Assembly (NCBI RefSeq): GCF_000312105.1
Contig: NZ_HE978636.1
Coordinates: 1,137,141-1,201,140, forward strand
Length of the DNA stretch: 64,000 nt
DNA from: Aeromicrobium massiliense JC14
GTDB taxonomy: Bacteria; Actinomycetota; Actinomycetes; Propionibacteriales; Nocardioidaceae
Direction of reading: 5' to 3'
This document shows, piece by piece, positions 45,745 to 52,883 of the stretch. The first letter of the stretch is position 1, and each line of letters opens with the position of its first letter. Made by a program: the position numbers and the translations under genes. Below the pieces are notes generated by a model that was not told the origin of the DNA, searched no databases, and worked only from the letters and a program-made list of their open reading frames with translations.

Positions 45745-46311
45745 CTAGATGCGCGGCGGCCGCGAAAGGTTGCCTGCGGGACGAAGATTCTCGCGAACGT
45801 GTCCGCGGGCGGTGTGGATGCGAGCCTTCACCGTCCCGATCGGGACGTCGAGCTGGGCCGCGATGTCCGCGTACGAGAGCTCGGCCAGGTCGCGCAGCAC
45901 GAAAGCCCGGGCTGCAGCAGGATGGTCACGCTCCAGCCGGTCGAGCGCGTCGAGCAGGTCCAGCCTCGTCCCGGCGACGACGCTCGTCGTGCGTGGGTCG
46001 GCGTGCTCGGGAAGGTCGGAGGTCCCCGTCTCGGCGAACCTCCGGCTCATCGTCCGGTAGGCGGCACGGGCAGCGTTGGTGGCGACGGCGGCCGACCAGC
46101 CGGCGAACGATCCCCGTCCCTCGTACGAGCCGAGCTTCGTCGCGATGGTCAGGAGCGCCTCCTGGCACGCGTCCTCGGCGTCCTGGTGGAAGGGCAGCAC
46201 GCGAGCGCAACGACGCATCACGTGGGGACGCACGGACTCCAGCAGAGCGCGCATCGCGTCACCATCGCCGGTCCGCGCGCGTGCGGCGAGATCCTCCCAC
46301 TCATCAGCCAC
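45745..46311 (-). CDS. ECF-type RNA polymerase sigma factor
   Basis: This protein has 188 aa, with region 2 (QDAEDACQEALLTIATKLGSYEGRGSFAGW, about 43-72) and region 4 (LAELSYADIAAQLDVPIGTVKARIHTAR, about 143-170). No anti-sigma gene is adjacent. The start is GTG with AGGAGG 7 nt upstream. It is divergent from a Ser/Thr kinase gene with only 20 bp between, so control by phosphorylation is a reasonable idea, as known for STPK-linked ECF groups; this is inference. Confidence 0.92.
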   Translation of the reverse strand: MADEWEDLAARARTGDGDAMRALLESVRPHVMRRCARVLPFHQDAEDACQEALLTIATKLGSYEGRGSFAGWSAAVATNAARAAYRTMSRRFAETGTSDLPEHADPRTTSVVAGTRLDLLDALDRLERDHPAAARAFVLRDLAELSYADIAAQLDVPIGTVKARIHTARGHVRENLRPAGNLSRPPRI

Positions 46312-46331
46312 CTGGTTCCTCCTGAGCTCGG

Positions 46332-47264
46332 ATGACCATAATGACCCGCGTGAGATCCATCGGACGCTACCGCCTCGACTCCGTGAGGGGATCGGGTGCG
46401 TTCGCGACCGTCTGGCAGGGCTTCGACACCGAGCTCGACATCCCGGTCGCGGTGAAGGTCCTGGCGGACAACTGGACCCACCACGCGGACGTGCGGGAGC
46501 GGTTCCTGGCCGAGGCGCGCCTCCTCCGGCGGGTCGAGAGCGATCGGGTCGTCCGCGTCCACGACACGGGCGTTCACGACGGCCGGCCCTTCTTCGTGAT
46601 GGACCTGGCGGAGGGCGGGACGCTCGAGGCCCGGGCGGGCGGGTCGTTGGATGCCGTCGAGGCCCTGCGGCTCGCGGCGGAGGCAGCCCGATCGGTCGCG
46701 GTGCTGCACGACGTGGGCGTCGTGCACCGGGACGTGAAGCCCTCGAACTTCTTGCTGCGCGGAAGGGGCGACGGTCGGGTCATTGTGGCCGACCTGGGCA
46801 GCGCCAAGCGTCTCGCCGAGGCCAGTGGGATCACCGTGACCACGGGAACGCCCTCGTTCATGGCGCCCGAGCAGGCTCTGGGGCGCGGCGTCGATGCCCG
46901 GTGCGACGTCTACGCCTTGGGTGTCCTGGCGTACGTGCTGCTGACGGGATCGCTGCCTTTCGACGTGCGCGACCCGTACAGCCTCGTGACACGTACGGAG
47001 TCCGACCGGCCGCCCCGGCTCGCTCCCGAGCACCTGCCGAGGCGCGTGGACGCGGACACCCTCGACGGTGTCCTGGCCAAGGCGACCGCGCTGGATCCTG
47101 CACGGCGGTTCGGAAGCGCGACGGACCTCGCGGACGCGTTGGAGCACGTCGCCGACGGTGGGCGCGCGCGTCATGGTGAGCGTCACGTCTCCCCGGCGAT
47201 CGTGTGGTCCGCGGCGTGCGGCCTGTTCGGCCTCGGTGCGGGAGTCGTCTGGCGCATCCTGTGA
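46332..47264 (+). CDS. PknB-like Ser/Thr protein kinase with C-terminal membrane helix
   Basis: This 310 aa kinase has the Gly loop GSGAFATVW (about 20-28), Lys in VAVKVL, the catalytic loop HRDVKPSN, DLG in place of DFG, and the activation segment TGTPSFMAPEQ. Residues 285-310 form one membrane helix ending the protein, so there is no outside sensor domain. The start may be ATG at 46332, ATG at 46341 or GTG at 46350; no strong RBS is seen. Context (ECF sigma, BTAD regulator, RsbW-like ATPase) suggests a local signalling module. Confidence 0.9.
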   Translation: MTIMTRVRSIGRYRLDSVRGSGAFATVWQGFDTELDIPVAVKVLADNWTHHADVRERFLAEARLLRRVESDRVVRVHDTGVHDGRPFFVMDLAEGGTLEARAGGSLDAVEALRLAAEAARSVAVLHDVGVVHRDVKPSNFLLRGRGDGRVIVADLGSAKRLAEASGITVTTGTPSFMAPEQALGRGVDARCDVYALGVLAYVLLTGSLPFDVRDPYSLVTRTESDRPPRLAPEHLPRRVDADTLDGVLAKATALDPARRFGSATDLADALEHVADGGRARHGERHVSPAIVWSAACGLFGLGAGVVWRIL

Positions 47265-47344
47265 CGTCGCGCTGAGTCTCGCGGACGAGTCGGTCCCAGG
47301 TCCCAGGGACGCGCCCGACACCCGGTTCGACCAGCATCGGAGCC

Positions 47345-47494
47345 ATGCTTGCCTTCCTGACGCGTGTCCTCACTCCGAGGGCCCCGTCCGTCCCGGCCGA
47401 CGTCGATCTGGTTCGAGCGGACCCCGCCGTGGTGCCCTCGGCGAGCGGCGTCGCCTCGCCGGCCCGCGACGAGCTCTTCCTGACCCTGCGATGA
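47345..47494 (+). CDS. Possible 49 aa small protein
   Basis: This open frame MLAFLTRVLTPRAPSV... ends LFLTLR; the codon use fits a coding region but the length is marginal. CGGAG lies very close to the ATG. It sits in the 396-bp stretch between the kinase and the ATPase gene (47265-47660), which otherwise holds only a TAGGCT at 47538-47543 that could be a -10 for the ATPase gene. Confidence 0.3.
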   Translation: MLAFLTRVLTPRAPSVPADVDLVRADPAVVPSASGVASPARDELFLTLR

Positions 47495-47714
47495 CCTGCC
47501 CCCGTGCGCGTGGGATGGCACGCGGTCGTCTCGCCCCTAGGCTTCCGGCCGTCGCCGTCCCGTGGGGGCTCCACACGGCGACGCCGGTCGCACGAGGCGG
47601 CCAGGGCACGCTTCGGTCGGTGGCTGATGGACGCCGCCCGGAGCGTGCCCGACCTCGGGAGTGCCATCGGCCGTCTGGGGCTCACCGCACCCCGGGGGAC
47701 GCGAGGTCCCGAGC

Positions 47715-48164
47715 GTGACCGAGGGATCCCGGGCCAGCTGTGCTCTCGTCGGGACCGTGCTGAGGCTGCCGTTCGAGCCGGCCAGCGTCCCGTCAGCCCG
47801 GCGACGCCTCAAGACCGAGCTCGCTGCAGCAGGCGTCGATCCCCAGACCGTCGCAGATGCCGCCCTGGTGCTCTCGGAGCTCGCCTCCAACGCCCTGCGG
47901 CACGGGACCGCCACGCACAGCGGCGACTTCGCGGTGGGCTGGCACGCGAGTGGCGGCACCGTCACAATCTCGGTCATCGACGACGGGAACGGTGGGCGCG
48001 TCGCGCCGCGCCCGCTGACCGAGGACCACGAGGCCGGGCGGGGACTGGCCCTGGTCGAACGGTTGTCCGAGTCCTGGACGACGGACGATCGTGCCGGCAT
48101 GAGAGTGACTGCGCATCTACGCTGCAGCGATGAACCAGCTGTTCGACGCACACCCCCGAGCTGA
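47715..48164 (+). CDS. RsbW-like ATP-binding protein (HATPase_c_2)
   Basis: This histidine-kinase-like ATPase fold has about 149 aa. LVLSELASNALRHG is the N box, VIDDGNGG the G1 box and GRGLALVERL the G2 box. Such proteins are anti-sigma factor kinases or regulators of PP2C/anti-anti-sigma circuits. No antagonist gene is adjacent. The start is uncertain: GTG at 47715 with GAGG 8 nt upstream, or GTG at 47661. The 3' end overlaps the next gene. Confidence 0.85.
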   Translation: MTEGSRASCALVGTVLRLPFEPASVPSARRRLKTELAAAGVDPQTVADAALVLSELASNALRHGTATHSGDFAVGWHASGGTVTISVIDDGNGGRVAPRPLTEDHEAGRGLALVERLSESWTTDDRAGMRVTAHLRCSDEPAVRRTPPS

Positions 48165-49521
48165 GGAGACCCGAGTCATGACCGACAACGCCGCTGGACG
48201 GGCGCCGGTCCTGCCGGCCGAGGTGCTGCACTACGCCGCGTTCACCGACGGCGGCTCCGGCGGCAACCCCGCCGGTGTCGTCCTGGACGCCCGGGCCTGG
48301 AGCGACGCGGACCGGCTCGCCCTGGCGGCGCGGCTGGGCTACTCCGAGTGCGCGTTCGTCGAGCCGACCAGCCGGCCGGGACGCCACCGACTGCGCTTCT
48401 TCAGCCCGCTCGACGAGGTGGGCTTCTGCGGCCACGCCACGGTGGCGACGGCCGTCGCGCTGGCCGAGCGCGACGGCGTGGGGTCGCTGACCTTCGAGAC
48501 GTCGGCCGGTCCGATCGAGGTCGAGACCGCCGAGGACGCCGCCGGCATCATCGCGACCCTGACCAGCGTCCCGGCGTCGAGCGGCGCTCCGGCGCCGGAC
48601 GTCCTGGCCGAGGCGCTGTCGGCGCTGCGCTGGGCGTCCGACGAGCTGGACCCCCGGCGTCCGCCCGCGGTCGCGTTCGGCGGCATGAACCACCTGCTCG
48701 TCTTCGCCGGCTCGCGCGAGCGGCTCGCGCGGCTCGACTACGACGTCGACCGGCTCAAGGCCCTGTGCCTCGGCCAGGGCTGGACGACGGTGAGCCTGCT
48801 GTTCGTCGAGCGCCCCGACCTGGTGCACGCGCGCAACCCGTTCCCGGTCGGCGGGGTCTACGAGGACCCGGCCACCGGTGCGGCGGCCGCGGCACTCGGT
48901 GGATGGCTGCGCGCCGCCGGCCACGACCCGCAGGTGCGCGTCACCGTGCTGCAGGGCCACGACATGGGCCGGCCGTGCCGGCTGCTCGTCGACGTCTCGC
49001 GCCCCGACGGACGCACCCGGGTCAGCGGCGTGGGCTCCCGCTTCCACGACGTCGCTACCGAGACGGACCTGTGGCGCGAGTACGTGGCCGCCCACCCCGA
49101 GCACGACGGCGAGAAGCCGCCGCTCGAGGCGTTCGGCGACTCGATGCCCCTGGGCGACGAGCTGCTGGCCCTGGTGACCGACGGGCCCAAACGGGCGACG
49201 GCCGAGCTGGTCGCCCAGTTCGAGGCCGACGGTGACCCCGTGCCGCAGCCGGGCGACCACTGGGTCGTCGCGGACGGGGCCGGCGTCCCGACGGTCATCT
49301 TGCGGACGTCCGAGATCCGCGTGGGCCGGCTGGAGTCGGTCGACGACGCCTTCGCCTGGGACGAGGCCGAGGACGACCGCACCCGCGACTCGTGGCTCGC
49401 CGGGCACCGGCGCTACTTCCGGCGCTCCTGCCAGCGGCTGGGCCTGGACCCCGACCGGGTCGACGAGCTCGACGTGGTCTTCGAGCGCTTCGAGGTCGTC
49501 TGGCCTCCGGCGCAGGACTGA
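48130..49521 (+). CDS. PhzF-family isomerase fused to an ASCH domain
   Basis: This is a single 463 aa frame. Residues 30-310 are a PhzF/DapF-like domain: AAFTDGGSGGNPAGVVLD with the usual NPAGV, a catalytic Glu in SECAFVEP, FFSPLDEVGFCGHATVATA and GGVYEDPATGAAAAALGGWL. Residues 315-463 are an ASCH domain (DELLALVTDGPKRATAEL, PGDHWVVADGAGVPTVILRTSEI, FERFEVVWP). ASCH domains bind RNA and are normally separate small proteins. ATG at 48130 lies 6 nt after TACGCT; ATG at 48178 with GAGGAG is the alternative. The function of the fusion is unknown. Confidence 0.88.
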   Translation: MNQLFDAHPRAEETRVMTDNAAGRAPVLPAEVLHYAAFTDGGSGGNPAGVVLDARAWSDADRLALAARLGYSECAFVEPTSRPGRHRLRFFSPLDEVGFCGHATVATAVALAERDGVGSLTFETSAGPIEVETAEDAAGIIATLTSVPASSGAPAPDVLAEALSALRWASDELDPRRPPAVAFGGMNHLLVFAGSRERLARLDYDVDRLKALCLGQGWTTVSLLFVERPDLVHARNPFPVGGVYEDPATGAAAAALGGWLRAAGHDPQVRVTVLQGHDMGRPCRLLVDVSRPDGRTRVSGVGSRFHDVATETDLWREYVAAHPEHDGEKPPLEAFGDSMPLGDELLALVTDGPKRATAELVAQFEADGDPVPQPGDHWVVADGAGVPTVILRTSEIRVGRLESVDDAFAWDEAEDDRTRDSWLAGHRRYFRRSCQRLGLDPDRVDELDVVFERFEVVWPPAQD

Positions 49522-49536
49522 TCGGGGAGCCTGCGC

Positions 49537-49863
49537 ATGCGATGGCGACGCCGGGACCAGGAGCCCACGCTCGACGACAAGCTGTGGCACGTGGAGGCGC
49601 GGCTGCACGTCATGGAGGGTCTTCTGCGGGCGCTCACGGAGCGAGCGGCGGTGCTCGACGCCCTCGACGCCGCCTCGTCGATGGACGACGCGATCGTGCG
49701 GCTGGGCGAGCGGCTGGGGATCGACGAGGTGCAGGCGACCGCGGTCACGGACATGCAGCTGCGCCGGCTCGTGCCGGCGGAGATCGTCAGGATCGAGCAG
49801 GAGGTCCGGTTCTGCCGCGAGCAGCGCGATCGCTACCTGCGTCAGGGCGCGAAGCCGCGGTAG
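49537..49863 (+). CDS. Small protein resembling the GyrA tower/coiled-coil segment
   Basis: This 108 aa protein has GGGGAG 8 nt before its ATG. Residues 23-33 (LHVMEGLLRAL) and 62-78 (IDEVQATAVTDMQLRRL) closely resemble the GyrA/ParC region that reads, from memory, LHIVEGLLKAL ... IDEIQAQAILDMQLRRL in actinobacterial gyrase. It has the spacing of that region but nothing else of gyrase: no catalytic Tyr domain and no C-terminal beta-pinwheel. It may mimic or bind gyrase/topoisomerase IV, or be a remnant. It follows the PhzF-ASCH gene closely. Confidence 0.75.
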   Translation: MRWRRRDQEPTLDDKLWHVEARLHVMEGLLRALTERAAVLDALDAASSMDDAIVRLGERLGIDEVQATAVTDMQLRRLVPAEIVRIEQEVRFCREQRDRYLRQGAKPR

Positions 49864-49865
49864 GC

Positions 49866-50001
49866 CTTCGACAGGCTCAGGCAGCGGGGCCAGGCAGGCA
49901 GCGGGGCCCGCTCCTCGAGCCGGTCGAGAGGACCGGCTCAGGCAGCGGGGCCAGGCAGGCAGCGGGGCCCGCTCCTCGAGCCGGTCGAGAGGACCGGCTC
50001 A
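49866..50001. repeat. 61-bp tandem repeats built from the CTTCGACAGGCTCAG family
   Basis: One TTCGACAGGCTCAGG core at 49867-49881 opens two identical 61-bp units (49874-49934 and 49935-49995), then a partial third. Each unit contains CTCGAGCCGGTCGAGAGG, an inverted partner of the core. The array ends exactly at the xthA stop codon, so the unit boundary touches a coding end. Confidence 0.88.
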
Positions 50002-50787
50002 GTCCAGGTCGACGATGACCGGGGCGTGGTCGGAGGCGCCCTTGCCCTTGCGCTCCTCGCGGTCGATCATCGCGCCGCTCACGCGGGCGGCGAGCGCCTG
50101 CGAGGCCAGGATGAAGTCGATGCGCATGCCCATGCGCTTGGGGAAGGCCAGGCGCTGGTAGTCCCAGTAGGTGTAGGCGCCCTCGGTGTACGGCCGGACG
50201 ACGTCGGTGAAGCCGGCGTCCAGCACGTGGCGGAACGCCGCACGCTCGGGCTCGGAGACGTGGGTGCTGCCCTCGAAGGCGGTCATGTCCCAGACGTCCT
50301 CGTCCTGCGGCGCGATGTTCCAGTCGCCGGTCAGCGCGACCTGCTTGGCCGGGTCGTCGGCGAGCCACTGGGCGGCGGAGGCGCGCAGCTGCTCGAGCCA
50401 GGCGAGCTTGTAGTGGTAGTGCGGGTGGTCGAGCTCGCGGCCGTTGGGCACGTACAGGCTCCAGACCTCCACGCCGCCGCAGACCGCTCCGATGGAGCGG
50501 GCCTCCAGCACCGGGGCGTCGGCGCCGAACAACGGCTGCTCGGGCGCGAACTGGGTGCGGACGTCCTCGAGACCGACCCGCGAGATCAGGGCGACGCCGT
50601 TCCACTGGTCGAGGCCGACGTGGGCGGTCTCGTAGCCGAGCTCGTGCAGCGGCAGCGCGGGGAACTGGTCGTCGCGGCACTTGGTCTCCTGCAGGGCCAG
50701 GACGTCGACGTCATGACGCTGCAGGAAGGCGGTCACCCGGTCGATGCGGGTGCGGACGGAGTTCACGTTCCAGGTGGCGATGCGCAC
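49999..50787 (-). CDS. xthA: Exodeoxyribonuclease III / AP endonuclease
   Basis: This DNA repair nuclease has 262 aa. Motifs: TWNVNSVR (5-12), LQETKC with the metal Glu (about 34), YVPNGRE, GDWNIAP, YWDYQ, MRIDFIL and SDHAPVIVDLD at the end, all as in XthA. TAGGTT (50799-50794) ends 6 nt before the GTG, leaderless layout. It cleaves abasic sites, complementing the Fpg-type glycosylase at 6649. Confidence 0.95.
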   Translation of the reverse strand: MRIATWNVNSVRTRIDRVTAFLQRHDVDVLALQETKCRDDQFPALPLHELGYETAHVGLDQWNGVALISRVGLEDVRTQFAPEQPLFGADAPVLEARSIGAVCGGVEVWSLYVPNGRELDHPHYHYKLAWLEQLRASAAQWLADDPAKQVALTGDWNIAPQDEDVWDMTAFEGSTHVSEPERAAFRHVLDAGFTDVVRPYTEGAYTYWDYQRLAFPKRMGMRIDFILASQALAARVSGAMIDREERKGKGASDHAPVIVDLD

Positions 50788-50796
50788 CGGACGAAC

Positions 50797-51724
50797 CTAT
50801 CGAACGCCCCCGACGGCCTCGCCTAGGTGCTGCTCGACGGCGGTGGCGACGGCGTCCAGGCGCGCGTGGTCGAGCAGCCCGCGGGTCACGTAGGCCATCG
50901 CGTAGCCGGGGGCGGGCGACCACCAGGCGGACGAGCCGCCGATGCCACCCATGCCGACCTCGCCGTTCTCGACGTCGAACCCGAGCGACCACTCCGCGTC
51001 GCGGCGCAGGAACGCGTCGGGGCCGGACGCCTGGGTGTGGAGGGTCTTGGCCCGCAGGTCCGCCCCGAGCAGGCCGGCCAGCACGCCGTCGTCGCGCGAC
51101 AGGTCGTCGTAGAGCACCGCCAGCGACCGCGCATCCGCGTGCAGCCCGACGGCCGGGAACGACGTGCGTCGCCACGCCTCGGTGCGCAGGTAGGCGGGGT
51201 CGAGCAGGCCCGGGGGACGCAGCAGGGCGTCGCGGGCGAACGGGTCGGTGAGGTAGCCGTCGGCCCACGCGTCGGTGAGCGGCTCGAGGTCGGCGACGCG
51301 GTCGAGGTCGTCCGGCTCGACGCCGACGGTGCGGGGCGAGGTCGTCGGCGTCCGGTCCAAACACCGGCTTGCCCGCCGTGTGCGACAGCACGTGGCGCAG
51401 CGTCGTCGGCTGCTCGGGGTGGTCGCGGTAGGCCGGCCACCAGGTGACGAGCGGGTCGTCCAGGGTCAGCTGCCCGTCGCGCACCGCGAGCAGCGCGGCG
51501 ATCGCGGCCAGCGGCTTCCCGGTGGAGTAGACCTGCACGAGCGTCCGCTCCGACCAAGGCGTCCCGCCCGCGGCGTCCTGGGTGCCGCCGCCGGCGGCCA
51601 GCACCTCGCGTCCGGCGACCATCACGCTCACCCCGGCACCGGGCTCCGCCCCGGACGAGACCAGTCCGTCCAGCACCTCGAGGGCCGGCTCCAGGCCGGG
51701 GACGCAGCGCGCGTAGCTGAGCAT
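50797..51724 (-). pseudogene. Broken serine hydrolase (beta-lactamase/esterase family)
   Basis: The first half, read from ATG 51724, is a class C beta-lactamase-like N terminus with the Ser-x-x-Lys motif in VYSTGKPLAA and VLSHTAGKPVFGP. After about 51350 this frame turns into Arg-rich nonsense, while the family C terminus (AWRRTSFPAVGLHADARSLA ... GMGGIGGSSAWWSP) continues in another frame down to 50797. The central part with the Tyr-x-Asn motif, roughly 80 residues, is missing. So there is a deletion plus frameshift, and the enzyme should be dead. TAGCGT still sits 7 nt before the ATG. Confidence 0.82.
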
Positions 51725-51775
51725 GGGCCGGACGCTACCGCGCACGGCCGGGCGTGCCCCGCCCCGAAGCTGGGA

Positions 51776-52096
51776 TCAGCCGTCGGCGAGCTCGTCGACG
51801 GTCAGCTGCCGCGAGTCGTGCATGCCGGCGCGGTAGGCGTTGCGCGCCACCATGTGCGCGGCGACCGGCGCCGTCACCAGCTGGAACACGGCCACGAGCG
51901 AGACCATCGCGATGACCGGCGCCGTGTGGAAGTGCACGGCGATGCCGGCCAGGATCAGCAGCAGGCCGACGCTCTGCGGCTTGGTGGCCGCGTGCATGCG
52001 CGTCAGCACGTCCGGGAAGCGCACCAGGCCGATCGCCGCAGTCAGCGACATGAGCGAGCCGGCGACCAGCAGCACCGAGGTGGCGACGTCGATCAT
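51776..52096 (-). CDS. mnhG: Na+/H+ antiporter subunit G
   Basis: This subunit has 106 aa and three transmembrane helices. LMSLTAAIGLVRFPDVLTRMHAATKP (about 15-40) is the MnhG/PhaG signature. It is the last gene of the seven-subunit operon; ATG overlaps the mnhF stop (ATGA). Confidence 0.93.
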   Translation of the reverse strand: MIDVATSVLLVAGSLMSLTAAIGLVRFPDVLTRMHAATKPQSVGLLLILAGIAVHFHTAPVIAMVSLVAVFQLVTAPVAAHMVARNAYRAGMHDSRQLTVDELADG

Positions 52097-52359
52097 GCTT
52101 CCTCCTCCGAGCGGACGGCGAAGCGGGCGACGGCGACCGAGCCCAGGAAGCCGATGAGCGCGAGCGCGACCAGGATCGGCAGCGTCACGGTGCGGTCGTT
52201 CGCGACCGCCTCGATGCCGACGGCCGCGGCCATCATGGCGATGAACGTGTCGGTGGCGACGGCCCGGTCCAGCATCGACGGGCCGCGGACGATGCGGACG
52301 ACCGCGACGAGGGCGCTGACCCCCAGGATGGCGGTGCAGACGACGGCGACGGTGGTCAT
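52093..52359 (-). CDS. mnhF: Na+/H+ antiporter subunit F
   Basis: This subunit has 88 aa and three helices. RIVRGPSMLDRAVATDTF (about 23-40) is the MnhF hallmark. It overlaps both neighbours by 4 bp. Confidence 0.92.
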   Translation of the reverse strand: MTTVAVVCTAILGVSALVAVVRIVRGPSMLDRAVATDTFIAMMAAAVGIEAVANDRTVTLPILVALALIGFLGSVAVARFAVRSEEEA

Positions 52360-52883
52360 GCGGCCTCCTCGGGGTGACCGTTCTCGGTCAGGTCGGCGTC
52401 GGTGGCGAAGGCCCGCAGCACGCGCTGCTCCTGCGCCGCCGCCATGCGGTGGGCGTGCTCGACCGCCTGCTCGTCGTGCCCGTCGAGCACGTGCAGCCAC
52501 AGGCGTCCGGTGTCGGGGTCGGTCTCGACGAGCAGCGAGCCGGGGACGAGCGAGATCATCTCGGCAATCTGGGTCATCACCAGCTCCGAGCGGGTCTGCA
52601 GCTGCACCTCGATGATCGCGCTGCGCGGCGGCCGGGCGGGCCGGATCGCGAGCCAGGCCACCTGGACGCTGGCGCGCAGCACGTCGGCGAAGAACCGGGC
52701 GGTGAGCACGACGAAGGGCCAGGGCCGGAAGGTCACGTCCCAGGTCATCGTCGGGAACGGGAACGCCACCATCGCCAGGACGGCCACGAGCACGCCGCCC
52801 ACGACGGCGAGCGGGGTCACCGAGCCCCACAGCATGAGCCACAGCACGGTCAGGCCCGCGGTGAACACCAGCCGCGCGGTCAT
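52356..52883 (-). CDS. mnhE: Na+/H+ antiporter subunit E
   Basis: This subunit has 175 aa. Two N-terminal helices precede the conserved stretch with ELVMTQIAEMISLVPGSL (about 104-121) and WLHVLDGHD, typical of MnhE. The C-terminal tail is charged. ATG at 52883 overlaps the mnhD stop by 4 bp. Confidence 0.92.
   Translation of the reverse strand: MTARLVFTAGLTVLWLMLWGSVTPLAVVGGVLVAVLAMVAFPFPTMTWDVTFRPWPFVVLTARFFADVLRASVQVAWLAIRPARPPRSAIIEVQLQTRSELVMTQIAEMISLVPGSLLVETDPDTGRLWLHVLDGHDEQAVEHAHRMAAAQEQRVLRAFATDADLTENGHPEEAA

Noticed and set aside
47491..47718. 75-codon frame overlapping the small ORF by ATGA
   Set aside because: Arg/Pro-rich with codon positions of a shadow frame; no RBS and no similarity.
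41737..48164. Genomic island or prophage
   Set aside because: No integrase, transposase, phage genes or flanking att repeats; only the functions cluster.
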